A stretch of DNA of 64,000 nt, from positions 25,412 to 89,411 of the forward strand of contig JAPTJF010000248.1 in the NCBI GenBank assembly GCA_029339195.1, read 5' to 3'. Each line of letters opens with the position of its first letter. Position 1 is the stretch's first letter. Shown one piece after another: positions 48,901 to 61,400 of the stretch. The notes under the pieces are model-generated. The model did not search any database and was not told the DNA's origin. It saw only the letters and a program-made list of their open reading frames with translations. The translations under genes and the position numbers were made by a program. The stretch comes from Micractinium sp. NFX-FRZ. Taxonomy: Eukaryota > Chlorophyta > Trebouxiophyceae > Chlorellales > Chlorellaceae.

Positions 48901-51016
48901 AACAGGGAGGGGAGGAAGGAGGAAAGCACACGCAGAGGGGGGCGGTGTGGTGTGGGCGATGAGGGGCGGGTGGTGGACGTGAAGCGCTGCGGTTTTGCGG
49001 GCAGTTTGCCCAAGGGTGGGCAGTGGCGTGAGCTGCCACGCAGCCGCATCCCTGGGCCTGGCTACCTCCCCCACCCTGCACTCCCCCCATCTCACCGCAC
49101 CCGCCTCCTCCTCGCCCTCCCTCCCCTCCTGCCTGCCACCCCGCCCACCCACCCACCCACAGCTGCTGGTCAAGCAGTTCTTCCCGCTGATGCGCCAGGT
49201 TGGCGCGGTGCCAGGCACCCGTGAATACTGGTGAGCCTGACGCACACACCAACAAGTGCACCACAACTGGTGTGTGCATCTCCTTCTTCTGGTGTGCCGT
49301 GGTGTCTTGTGCCAGCAGAGCGCCGCCCTATGCCTGTGACTGGCGCGGCACAGGCACAGCAGCCACCGCCACTTGGCGCACAGGGCGGGCCGACGTTTGT
49401 CGGTCGGGGCGGCGCTCCGGAGCTCTGTGTCGGGCCTGGCTGGCAGGCAGCTCCCGCCCGCGCAAGCCAGTGCAGCTGTCTTCAGCCCTTGGGAAAGCAT
49501 GCTGCCTTCCCCTCACTCTCTCCACCTGCCTGCCCCTCCCCCTCCCAGCGACCCCGACCTGTACCCCGAGGCCACCAGCCAGTCCCGGAGCGCCATTGTC
49601 ATCAAGGTGGACGGCCAGGTGTCCTTTCTCAACGCAGAGGTGCGCCTACTAGGTCCTTGATATGAACAGGCCTGGGGCGCGCCCACGGCTTCTGACTGGC
49701 TGGCTGAACGGCTGACTGGCTGAGCGTGCGCCCACAACCAGCCCTGGGGGAGGCGGGCGGTTTGCTGTGTCGCAACCGTGACCACCACCACCACACGTGT
49801 TGTGCTGCGGCCTTTTGGCGGCACTTACCGCTGCCTGCCGCTGCGCCCGCCGCCTGCCAGGAGGTTCACACCTGCCCTCCACGCTCTCCTCCTGCCCAGC
49901 GGGGAAAAGCCGCGGCCAGCGCATGCGCCCGCAGCGTGACACCCCCTTGTTTCACGCCCCTCACAAAGCGTGAGAGAGCGCACCCCAGAAACGGATGCCA
50001 CAGGCCATGCCTCACCTGTACTGCCCCACATGTACTGCCTCACCCCCTTGCGTACCGCAGAACGTGAGGGAGTACATCCGGGAGAGGCTGGAGGCCGCCA
50101 GGGAGGCCCGCACCTCGGGCCGCCCCCTCACCTACATCGTGCTCGACCTGTCCTCCACGCCCACCCTAGACGCCTCCGCCCTGCACCTGTTTGGTAAGCA
50201 AGGCGCCCCCCCTGCTGCTGCTGCTGCACCTGTTTCCCGCCTGCTGCACCGCCTGGTTGATGAGCCAGCCCCACCTGCTGCTGAGCCTGCTTGCCGCCGG
50301 CTGCACTGCCTGGTTGGTGAGCCAGCCCACCTGCTGGAGCACTTGTTTTGAGAGCCGTCCTTGCTTGCTTCCTTCCTGTTACACCGTGTACGTCTCACCA
50401 CACGTGCTGCCACATGTTGCTGCTGCACCTGCTCCCTGCGGTGCTCGGTGCGCACACTCTGCGTGCCGTGCCCGCTCCTCCCCCTGCCCGCCCTCCCACT
50501 GCCCTCCTCTCCCCGGCCCTCCCGCCCCGCAGGCGACTTTGTGACTGAGCTAGACAAGTACTACAAGGCAACGCTGCTGCTGGCCAACCCCAACGCCGAG
50601 GCAAGCTTGGGTGGCATGAGGGGGGCGGGGGGGACGGCGAGCATGCGTTGTGACGTGGCACGACATGCATCTCGCGGCAGTGCGCCGCCCACCGAAAGCA
50701 CTTGTTGCACATCGCCCTTCGCTGCTGTGGTTGCGCTGCTTGCTGTGCTCGTCTCCGGACGCGTTCACAGTGCGCCACTCCCGCACACGCTCCGCAGGTG
50801 GTAAGGGCGATGAAGCGTGGCGGCTTGATCGCCAAGGTGGGCGCCCACAACGTCCACCCCAGCGTGGCAGACGCTGTGGCAGCCGCCGAGGCCGCCGATG
50901 CAGTGGCTGCCGCCTCCGACGCGGCCTCCACTCCCCTGGGGCGGAGCTCTTCCGAGGGGGGGACCGAGGGGGCGGCCGGTGAGAAGTCGTTCAAGTCATC
51001 TGTGCATGCGGCGTGA
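42921..51016 (+). CDS. SulP-family (SULTR-type) anion transporter with STAS domain
   Basis: Membrane transporter, probably proton-coupled sulfate uptake, 767 residues. Exons: 42921-43021, 43146-43254, 43477-43512, 43696-43803, 44121-44181, 44396-44509, 44768-44868, 45216-45282, 45517-45598, 45902-45979, 46136-46330, 46545-46622, 46845-46909, 47190-47317, 47658-47737, 48065-48215, 48473-48547, 48797-48892, 49163-49230, 49549-49639, 50061-50193, 50533-50600, 50798-51016. All phases close. Family marks in order: WLPDVA-like [81 protein letters not shown] and PGTREY. A C-terminal STAS domain ([32 protein letters not shown]) is followed by a Ser/Ala-rich tail. The 10-14 membrane helices are the SulP fold. 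Exons 16 and 22 end in GC donors (CAG/GCAAGC, GAG/GCAAGC). The exact substrate cannot be told from sequence alone; sulfate is most likely. Confidence 0.95.
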
Positions 51017-52315
51017 GGCGCTGCCAGTGGCAGGCCGGCCTTCATGTGCCCGGCCTCACTCTGGGATGTGGCAACCTGTGATGCGAGCGCCGGCGCAAGG
51101 CATGCAGCTGCGCGCACTACGTCTGTTTAGTAGCGTGCACACAGCGCTGCCAGCCCGCTCGCCGCGCCTCCCGCCACGGTCCTGCCGTGCATTTGGCTCT
51201 CACCCGACCCTCCTGCCAGGCGGTGCTCCGTCCCCGTTTTCACCAACCCACTTTCAAAAGTGAATTCAACCTCCCCTCTGGCGCTTCAGTCCCCACAGTT
51301 CAGCTCCCGCCACAGCATCCCCCCACCCTCCCCCGCCCACTGAACACCTCGGTCTCTTTAGTTCTGGAGAAGCGTCACCTGCATGCTGTCAGTGTTGGGC
51401 TATCTCTCTCGCTTTGGTATCCTGCCCGAAGCACTTCAGTTTATTTACGGGCCCATGCCCTGCATGCCCTCTCGTCCCCTCGCCGCACCCGCGCTGCCGC
51501 GTGTGCATCTGCCCTCGCGCTCCCATTGATCTGGGCTGCTGCTGTCGTGATCAGATGTCTCCTGGGTGTAACAAGTACAGCATGACTGCTCCGAAATCAT
51601 GGCAGGTGGTGGGGCAGAGAGCGACAAGCGCCCCGACTGGATCCTTGGGATCCCAGGCTGGAATGCGCAGCGCTGCGTAAGTGATGGCACCCCATGTCTT
51701 CACATGTGTGCTCCTCTCCCGCAACAGCACATGTCATGCTTCCCAGCGTGCCCACAGAAGCAGGGGCCTGTGTCGCAAGTTTCGTAGAGGAAAACCAGAC
51801 TGTAAGCCCAAACAAGCAGGCACCCCATGCGACATGCAGTGGAGACCAGCAAGCACTTTGATGTACATCTTGTGTGTACATCTGCTGAGCAGATGCATCT
51901 TGTTGACTAAAATTGACTAATTAGGCGTGCTTCCGTGTCCCGTTACTGGACGTGACCCATGCAGGGCTTCCTCCCTGGAGGGAAGACGTGCCAGAATTAG
52001 GACAAATCACTGCTGTGCCAGCAATGCCGGGCGCCGCCAGCAAACTGGTGGGAGGGGCGCGGCCTCCGGACGTGGGTGCCTGCAAATCTCCCGTATAATT
52101 CGCCAGCAGATGGACCGGCTGGCAGAAAGCGCAAGCAAAGGGCTTCGTACCAGCACCGCGCCGTCTTGCCGCACCCTAGCCAGGCAGAGAACCGGGAAAA
52201 GCCGTCGATCTTGTTCGCGCAAACCTTCTGGCAGTCGCTGAGGAACCGGTCGCTAGCTGCACTCGACCGGCAGGCTCCAGCTCAAGGCCCGTCTGTCAGC
52301 CAAGTTTGCCCAGCA
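51017..52315. other. Intergenic: SulP 3' flank and promoter of the discoidin protein
   Basis: Two TGTAA motifs (51567-51571, 51801-51805) lie downstream of the SulP stop. A short TTGACTAAAATTGACTAATT direct repeat lies at about 51902-51921. The rest leads into the signal-peptide exon at 52316. No gene is seen. Confidence 0.6.
51567..51571 (+). terminator. Candidate poly(A) signal of the SulP gene
   Basis: TGTAA about 550 bases past the stop codon at 51016. A second TGTAA at 51801 is an alternative. Confidence 0.5.
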
Positions 52316-55300
52316 ATGCGGGCCCATCTGGCGTTGCTGGCCCTCCTGGGCCTGGCATCCCTGCACCACGGGGTGAGCAATAGGCCTGGTGCATCGTGGG
52401 CGCAAGGACTCTGGGCCTTCCTGGCACTGCACCCTCCTCGATCTCGCTGCCCTGATGGGGGCCGCTGCTCGCCGCCCTGCCCTGCCCTGCAGTCAGCTGA
52501 GGTCACCTACCCCCCGGTCAACTACGGTTACGTCGCGGAGCTGAAGGGCGCCAAAGTGCCAGACGGCCTGAGCCTGAGCAAGGTGGGGTCCGAGTGCAGC
52601 CAGCCGCGCCGCCGTGCTGTGCCTGCTGCGCCCCACCCCGCATGTTCCGGCGGCACATGCACATCTCCGGAACCCACCCTTGCCAGCCCCTGCTGCTGTT
52701 GCTGCTGCTGCCGCTGCTGCTGCTGCTGCAACCCTGCAACCCTGCTGGAGTCGGCATGCTGCTGTGCAACGCGTCCTGCCTGCATCTGGTACCTGCACTA
52801 TGTCGGGGGCGCGCATCAGCCCCGGGTGCCGACCCCTGCAAACATGCCATGCCATGCCTTCCACCAGTCCTGGACCTCCCGCCTTTCTTCACCTGCCCTG
52901 CAGGCGGCCTCCGGCGTCTCTTTTGTGACCTTCACCTACAACGGCACCGACGAGTTCCTGTGGGACCTCAGCCTGGACGCGAGTGAGTGCGCTGCCACCC
53001 TGCCCGCCAGCCTGCGAGGCCTGCCTGCCCGGTTCCCAAAGCTTTTTGGGGCATTCCATTCTACCCTTGTCTTCTTTCAGACCAGTAGTAACCACAAGGC
53101 CGAGCACTCGTGGCCTTCCGGCCAGAGGAGGCCAGCCGGGCGTTCTACATCGCCTCCTCTGCATGCGTGCCGCCCGCCCGCCTGCCCACCCTTTCTGCCT
53201 GCATCCCTGGTTGCTTGATTTGTGGCCATGACTTCACAGCGGGGCTCCGCATGGGGCTTGGTGGCACTGTGGCTTGCGCGTGCTGCCGGGCCAGGCAGCC
53301 TGCTTCCTCCCACGCTCGCTAATCCCGGCAAGGCGTGCCCGCAAGGCTGGCCACCTGTATCCTGCCAACCCCTCTCGCAGCACGCCGCTCCCCCCCTGAT
53401 GCTAGTGCGTGCCCATGATCCTGCAACCAACACGCCATACCGCCCCATGCCTCTCTGCCCCGCCCTGCAGACACCACCGCCCTGGGCCCTCAGTCCCTTG
53501 AGCTGCGCTACCAGACAGGCACGACGTCCTTCTCTGCCCCTCTGGTCACCCTCACCACCGATTTTGCCGATCCCAACGGGGGTGAGTGACACGAGGTCAC
53601 GTGCCTGGCAGTTGCCACGTAGCAGCACGCCGGATGGCTGCACAGGCCAGCAGGCCGGTAGCATGCGCAAGCTGCCTGAGTCTGTTGCCCCATGTGTGCA
53701 CTGCAGCCACCATGCCAGGTAGCAGTTGCATTTGTCTGTCCATGGTCACTCTTTCACCCATACCCAACCCGGCCGTGTGCTGAGGCGGGGGTGCTGCGCA
53801 TGTGCAGCTCAAGACGAGGTAACATACTCCATCTGCCCTGCCCTCCTCCCCTCCCCGTGCCCAGCTGTGCGGCTGGGAGACATCAACACCGCCGTCGTTG
53901 CTCTGGGCCAGCCAGAGGTCAACGGCGTGCTCAACGAAACAGACAAGCTGTGAGTCAAGTGGCAAGAAAGAGAGAAGGGGACATGGCTGTGACTGGATAC
54001 GGCCTCTTGAGCTTCTTCCGGGGCAGCCTGGAGCTGCTGCCGCCTCTAGTTGGTGGCTGCCCAACATGCACACAAGTTGGGTGGCGGCTGCCGGGTGGAG
54101 CAGCTGTCCCCAACAATGTGCCAGTGGACTATCAATAGAGGGGGCCCCCTGGCGTGGCAACCAGTAAATGCCCCGCCCTTGTCACCATGCTGCTGCTGGC
54201 CAGCAGCGCGCCGGGCTGCAGAGAACTAAAGGGCAACCGGGCGCCTGCCTCCCTCCCCCACCCGCCGTCCGCAGGTGGGTGGTGCTGACGACGGCCGCCG
54301 GCGCACAGGCGGGGCGCTTCAGTGATGTGCTGTCCGAGGTTGAGGACACCCCGTCAAACGAGACCTACTTCCTTGCGGGTGAGCACAGGAGGGCCAAGTA
54401 AGGCCAAGAGCTGCTACAATGCTACAACTGACTGCGGCGGCTTGCAGGGCTAGCGGAGTGTCCACAGGAGCTGGCAGTTGCCCAAGCCAGTAGCAGCACC
54501 TGGCGGATATGGCGGCATCACAAGTACAGCAGCGCTGCCTGCTGTGGCCACCAGCGTGTGTAGTGCTGTGCAGTGCCCCTCCCCAACCGACCGTCCCGCC
54601 TGCGGAGCTTTCCAGCCTGCGAGCTGCCCCTCGCCCGCCCAGAAATCCCCTCCAACCAGGCCCAACGGCTGTCTCCCCCCCCGCCCCCCCCACCATCCAC
54701 CCTCTTTTACCCCCGCACCCACCGCAGACATCCTGGGCAACGCCACCTACAAGTTTGGCACCGCCCAAGACCTCACCTGGTTCCCCAAAGCCAACGGCAC
54801 CCGCACGCAGTTCACTCTTGACATCACGGACAACCAGGACGGCACCTTTGCTTACTCCCTGTTCATCACGGGTGCGCACTGGTACTGCTGGCGCTGCGGT
54901 ACCGTCGCTCCCCTGCCTTGCACCCACACCCACAGCCTTCTCCCGCATCCGGGGCCCTCTGCATTGACAGCTGCCGGCGCATGCATGGGAGTGGCGTGGG
55001 GGCAGGGAGTGCCATGGCACATAACTGCCCCCGCGGTTGCATGCCAACGGCAACCCTGCCGCCATCAGAGCCGCATGGCTGCAGCTTCCGCCCAGTTGCC
55101 CGAGGCATGCCCCTCCGTCTCCCCACTCCCCATGCCTGGCCCGGGCTGCACCCAGCAGCGCGCCTGCCCGCCTGCCTGCCCACCCGCCCGCCCGCCTGGC
55201 TGCCTCTGCAGAGGACCTCAAGACCGCCACTTCTGTGACCCTCAACTTCAAAAACGGTGACGCCGGCTTCCCGGCCGTGCTCACCCTGCCCGTCGACTTT

Positions 55301-57880
55301 GCAGCAGCCTTCGACTACGGAGACTTCAACAGTGAGCCTGCCCCTGCCCCTGACCCTGCCCCCCTGCAACCGTCCTCACCACCCTTCTTGAGGCCCGCCC
55401 TTCTTGTTGCATGCCCTTGATAAAGCCGCCCTTTGTCCTACCTGCGCCCGCCATCGCTTGGCGCCTGACACCCTGGCGCAACATGCTCTGGCACCCCGGC
55501 CGCTCGTCCCTGCCCTGCCCTGCCCACCCCTGCCTGTCAGCGGGTGCTCTGGGTGCGCAACAGCAGCGCCACTGCGCGGCACCGACGCCTTGCTGCCACC
55601 GCCTGCCCCCCCTTACTTGCAGCTTTCACGGCAAAAGAGCTGCGTGACGGCTTGCTGGCAGCGGGCCGCCTGCTGACGGCGGAGCTGGTCCCTGTCATTC
55701 AGTTTGCCGACAAGACCGGCCTGGCAGGCCCCTTCACGCCCGCCTGGACCTTTGACCCCACGCCTCCCTCCCCCCCGCCATCGCCGCCCGGCCCCCCTCC
55801 CCCTAAGCCCTCCCCCCCACCGCCTCCCCCCAAGAAGAAGCCCCCGCCGCCTCCCAAGAAGTCCCCGCCCCCGCCTCGCAGCCCCCCGCCACCTCCCAGC
55901 CCCGTGCCCTTCCTGTGTGAGTGAGGGGACCCCGCCGCAGCCGGCCACCTACCTATTGTTCGATTGATTGATTAATTGACCTACCAGGGCGCCCCATGCC
56001 CTGCAGCACCCCTTCAACCTGGGTTCTGCTAGCTGTGTGTGGAGGGGTGCCAGTGGGCAGGCCGGTGTACACGTGTTTGTGCAGGCACTGCTCTGGCCCA
56101 GGGTGTGTGCCTGGGCGCACAGCCACGCCGGGTGCACCACGGGCATGCACGACTTGGCCTCTCCCCCTCCCACATCACGCCCCCTCTGCCCCTGCCGTCC
56201 GCTACTGCAGCTCTGCCGCTCAAGGGCAAGTTGGCGCTGCAGTCCTCCACCGCCAGCAAGGTGGTCAACAAGAAGATTGTGACGTTCCCAGCCAGCCAGG
56301 CAGCCGACGTGAAGACGGCGACCTTCTCCCTCACGACCCCCCAGGTGGGGCGCCGGCTCAGGCTTTGCCAACAGGAGCCTGCCAGGGGTGTGCTGGACTC
56401 GGTTGGGATAAGGGTGCGGGTGTATGCATTGTGGGTCTGCCTGCGCCACACCACAAGGGCTGCAGCCATGCCTCCCACCTGCGCTTGCTTGGCAGCTTGA
56501 GTTGCACAATGCCCATGGGCGCGGCAGTCAGGCACCCGTCCCCTTTCCTCTGAGCAGCCGCGTACGACCCGCCCCTGAACATGTGACCTTTCAACCACCC
56601 GCATACATGGCCCTATGAGTGCTGCCGCGCCTTGGACTCCTGACCTTCCTCCTCACAGCCGTCACGCCTGACCCAATTAACTCCCCTCACCCTGCCTGGC
56701 TGCACGTGCAGCTCAAGCCCTGGCTGGCCATCGACCTGGGCGCCAAGTTTGAGATCACCAAGGTGGTCCTGTCCGCCGCGCCTCCCGGCCCCAGCGGCGC
56801 CGCATACACAGCCCAGCACACCTTCACCGTGCGCGTCACCGACACCAAGCCCGTCGTGTCCGCCACCAGGCCGGACACCGGCCTGGCCCGCATGTGAGCC
56901 GCGGATGGAGTGCACCCCTCTCCCTTAATACCACCATGCTTGGACTGCATTAGGAGTGCCTCCCCTTGCTGGTCGTGGTGTGGCAGAACACACGCACACT
57001 CAACGCACTGTGCCGCCTGCCTGGAGAGCTGCTGCCACTCTAGCGCAGCGCACCCACCCATGCGCCTGCTTGCTTGCTTGCTTGTGTTTGCAGTCCGTTT
57101 CTCCACAACGAAACTTGCGATACAGACCCCTGCTCACTCGCCGTGCCCCTGCTGCTGCAGCGCCGCCAACGTGTGCGGCACGGCCCGCGGCCCGCTGGGC
57201 GTGTCCCCCCGCAGCACCGCCGTGACCTGCGGCGGCCTGGTGAACAACCGCTTTGTGGCGGCCCCCAAGAAGGGCCGCTACCTAGCTGTCGACCTGGCGG
57301 CATCTGCCCCGGGCGCCAAGTCCCAGCTGGCGCTGACAGAGATCACCGTCTTTGGCCGACGTGAGGCGGGGCGCCGGCGGTTGAAAGTGCTTGGCCTGCA
57401 GCATGCATCTGTGTGTGCACATGCCATATGGCTGGCTGGCTGGCTGGGGGTGCATGTGCAGCGCGCGTGCCAGCAGGCGCCGGGGGATGGCGGCCTGCCA
57501 GGCCAGGCACTGGGCTTGAGGCCGGGGTGGAGCGGCCTCCACTGGTTCATGCGTTCTTGTGTGTGTGTTGTGCACCACCGTGACCAGCCCTTGCAGACCA
57601 CTGACCGCCTGGCCGACCATCCCTTGTGATATGCAGTGGCAAAGTGATGCATGGGGGGCCAAACCCATGAAAGTTAGGTAGCCTGTGCTTCCGTTCAGAA
57701 GTCGCGACCCGAGTCCCCTGGCAGTGGCAGGTCTACTTCGCCCCAGTGCACATCAGCGTGACGTGGCACGCTGGGGCGGCGATGCACAACCACTCAGGCT
57801 GCCACCCACCCAAGGCTGCCTCCACGCGTCTTCAGTCCAATGCTGCTCAGCTTCTGCTCACACCTCCGCAACGCCACTAA
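52316..57880 (+). CDS. Secreted wall-type protein: two novel modules, Pro-rich hinge, F5/8 type C domain
   Basis: Thirteen exons: 52316-52372, 52493-52582, 52904-52982, 53471-53581, 53865-53949, 54275-54378, 54728-54871, 55212-55331, 55623-55916, 56211-56344, 56712-56893, 57161-57360, 57699-57880. Phases close to 593 residues. Residues 1-19 are a signal peptide. Module 1 (about 20-175) has FLWDLSL, LVTLTTDFA and DINTAVVALG. Module 2 (about 176-305) has FAYSLFI, VLTLPVDFA and KELRDGLLAAG. NGT, NTT, NET and NAT sequons are frequent. Residues about 309-360 are a PPSPPP/PPKKKPPPPP hinge like those of hydroxyproline-rich wall glycoproteins. A discoidin-like domain follows (PWLAIDLGAKFEITKVVL, FTVRV, GRYLAVDL, ALTEITVFG), which usually binds carbohydrate or surfaces. 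I expect an extracellular-matrix protein. The last exon is the least certain. Confidence 0.83.
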
Positions 57881-58407
57881 TGTTGCCCGCCGCTGCCTGT
57901 GCGCCCTCAGCGCCGCTGCGTTCACTAGCACTGGGCGGGTGCAGCACATTGTCGTGCATTTTGGGGTGTATGCTCAGCCTGCTAGGGCCGTGTGCGGCCT
58001 TGGTGATCTTCCATCCCCAAGAAATAAACATGCATTTGTATGGCGCACTTATGTAAACCGTCTGACATTTACGAACAGAGCGGTGGTAGGAGACGGTAAC
58101 AGGAGCGGTGCAAGCCAGATGGAGACAATACAGGCGGGCAATCCTGCCTGTTCTGCCACTTTCACCTCCTCACAATGCTGTTGAAGTTCTGTGTACTCTC
58201 CTCGGTCGCACTGAGCATGTGGTTATCTTCTGGAGAGGGGGGAAATGTGTGCAAGAATGTGTTGCACACCTGGCGCCGCGACAGCCTTTTGCACGTGGCA
58301 TGTGCACTTTTGCGATTTGCATGGCCATGAATCCCTCAATTCTTGCCCCCTCGTGCATGTAGACCTCTTGTACATTCGTGATCAGAGGGAAAGCGGCAAG
58401 CTGCGCA
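57881..58407. other. Intergenic: discoidin gene 3' flank, kinase copy 2 promoter
   Basis: It contains TGTAA at 58052-58056 and then about 350 bases that must hold the promoter and 5' UTR of the second GAF-PAS-kinase. No ORF of interest is seen. Confidence 0.65.
58052..58056 (+). terminator. Candidate poly(A) signal of the discoidin-domain gene
   Basis: TGTAA about 170 bases past the modelled stop at 57878-57880. The position supports the gene ending near there. Confidence 0.6.
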
Positions 58408-61400
58408 ATGGGCTGCGCGCAGAGCAAGCCGCTCGTCCTTGAGCCCGACACCGGCCTGGTCGTCGCCACGACTTCAGGCGCCAATGAGCCGCCTACACAC
58501 AAGCGCAGCGATGTGCACCGAGACAGTCCAACCTCGCCGCTTGAGGCGCTGGACAACTGCTACAAGCCGGACACAGAAATGGATAGGCTTCAGGCCCTCG
58601 TGTGAGCTTTCTCGTCAGGCCCGGGCTCAGGAATGGCCTTCCGCCCTGCTGCCGCGACCGCCGCCGCACTGCCCCGCCGCCGCCTGCTGCCGGCGGCTGC
58701 TGCCGCTTCCTGAGCAGAGGGCCCAACGCTCGCGCCCACTGCGGCTGACACCCTGCCCGACAATGCAGGGACTGCAAGTGCCTGGACACGAACGATGAGC
58801 GGCGCTTTGACAGCATCACCTCGCTGCTCAAGGAGATGTTCCAGGTGGGTGCGGGGTGCTGGAAGGGGTGCGTGCGCCGACGGTGGCGTGTGCTGCAGGC
58901 AGTCAGATGCGCTGTGTTGGGTGCTGCGTGAAGGGCGAACAGATGGCCCAGGTGGGTGCTGCACCCTCGGGCAGCCAAGCGGCGCAAGCAAGAGGCGCAG
59001 CGGAAGCGCGCATGCAGTGCCGCCCTGCTGGCGTGGGGCTCCACTCGTGGTGTAGTGAATCCTTCATGTTGCATCCTCACCTGCCGCCGCACTGCCGCCC
59101 ACCCGCTGTATAGGTGCCCATGGCACTGGTGTCACTCATTGACGGGGAGCAACTTGTGTTCAAGAGCGTGGCGGGCACCGACTGCCGCCAGGGTGCGCGC
59201 GCCCGGGCGTGGCCGTCGTTGGCACTGTTGTGGTGCAGGCATGGGCCGGGCTGCTTGTGGTGGGCAGGCAGCGACGCGGCAGCTGCAGCAGCAGGCACCA
59301 CACAAGCATTGCGGCAGCAGGAGCAGCTGCATTTGGGTCCTGAGCATGCTCGCATGCCACGCCCGGCAGCAGCAGCATGCGGCTTGATCCTGTCTGAGCA
59401 GAACCCTCCTCCCTCTCCCGGCCCTGGCTGCTTCCCTGTCCCCCCTGCAGGAAACCGCCTGCACTCCTTCTGCGACGCCTCTCTGCGCGCCCCGAATCCA
59501 ACAATGATGGTGCGCAAGCGGTGCCAATGCTGCTGCTGCTGCTGCTGCTTTTGCTGTTGCAAGTGATGCCGCCTGTGCAGCCAACGGAAGCTGTCGCCGC
59601 CGCCGCTGCGGCTCCTGCTTGCCGCATTCAACCACCCCAGCTCCTGCTGCCGCCGGCTGCCAATCCTTTCACATGCCTGCCCGTAGGCGGGCTCGGTTCC
59701 ACACACACAACGGCGCTGAAGAGGTTGATCGATTGCATGCCTGCCTGCAGGTGGTGCCAGACACGCTGCAGGACGCCCGCTTCCAGGGCAGCCAGTTTGT
59801 GAAGGGTGCGCCCTACGTGCGCTTCTACACTGGCGCGCCCCTGGTGAGTCTGATTGCTTGGTGAGCCGCCTGGCGTGGGCTGCGCCGCACTGCAACTCCC
59901 GGGTGGGGTGGAGGGCTGGCACACGGCGGCAACAGGGCCTGCGGGGCAGGGCCGGTGCAGGCGTGCTGCCCGTGCTGCAGCAGCTGCTGCAGGCGTGCAT
60001 GCGCTGCCTGCGCCAGCCTGAAGCGTAGCAGTGCGTGACCTGGCTGGGTGCACTGACACCGCCTGGCACGCCACCCGGTTGCAGGTGTCGAGCGAGGGGC
60101 ACGTCCTGGGGAGCTTGGGGATCATGGACATCAAGCCCCGCTCCTTCCCCGCGGGTGCGCTATCTGCCGGGGGCAGCAGGGCTTTCTGAGGAGGTCAAGG
60201 AGGAAAGGGCAGGCTGTGCGCATGCTGCTGCCCTCCCCTTGAGCCCGCCCCTACCTGCATTCCCCTTACGCCTCCAATCCCCATTCTCCCCAATGCTAGG
60301 CGCGCTCAACATGATTTGCAACTTTGCTGAGCTGGTGGTGCGGGAGATGGAGCGGGACAAGGTGGGTGGCAACGCAGGTGGTGTATTAAGTCACCGCTGG
60401 GACTGTGTGTTCTGCTGAGCTGGCAGGCAGCCGAGTGCTGAGCTGGTGGTGCGGCAGATGGAGGGGACAAGTAGGGCTGGTGGGGAGGCGGAACAGGCGC
60501 CTGGGACAGCTGGCAAGCAATGATGCTTTGTCGACAGATGCCGGCACCAGCAGACAATACAAGGGCAAGCGGGGCACAGCACAGCACAGCACCGTGCCCG
60601 CAGGGGCAGCACCCGCGCGAGCAGCAGGGCTTGCTTGCCACGCTGCGCACGCTGACCTGGCACCCGGCATGCATGCAGGCGCGGGAGCGGGCGGCCAACA
60701 GCAAGGTGGAGACGGCGCTGAGCGCACGAGGCCACATGGGTGCGTGTTTACCAGGCGCCCTGGGCTTCAGAGCGCCTGCAGCTCTCCCTCACGCCACGTC
60801 ATGTAGTGGCTGCAGTGCCCGCACCCAAGGGAAACCCTACCGGCTGCCGAGCTTCCGGGCGGTGCCGGTTTGCGGGTGGCATGCTGCAACATCGGCAGGG
60901 CTTCTTCCCCTCGCCTTGGGCACTCACAGGCTTGTTGTGCCCGCCCGCATCATAACACATTGCATTGAGGAAGATCACCAACACCCCGCCCCCCTGCCGC
61001 CCACCCCCTGCCCGCCCCCCCCGCGCCGCAGTGCGCGCCCTGTCGTGCTTCCAGGATGCGGTGATGCTGTGCAACGTGGCGGAAGAGGGCTGGCCCATCC
61101 TGTACGTCAACGAAAACTGGTGCAGCGACACAGGTGGGCGGGCGGGGGGCGAGGGGGCAATGCTCGAGGTTGGGCGTGCGGGCGGCCGCTGGAGCGCAGG
61201 CCGTGTCTGTCATACATGATGGGACTGGTGGCATGGCCTGCCGCACGACTTCCTGCCTGCCCAATGCCTCCAGTGCCTCTCAAGGCGCGCCACCCCACCG
61301 CAGCACCAAGCAATCTCCCCGCCCTGCCTCCCCGCAGGCTTCAGCGAGCCTGCCTGCCTGCACAATGCCTTTTGGGACCTGTTCCACACCCCACTGAGCA

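Noticed and set aside
57075..57160. Extension of discoidin exon 12 upstream to 57094
   Set aside because: The sequence there (PFLHNETCDT) is in a frame that cannot continue into NVCGTARG without an 18-base intron; an acceptor at 57160 restores both frame and domain.
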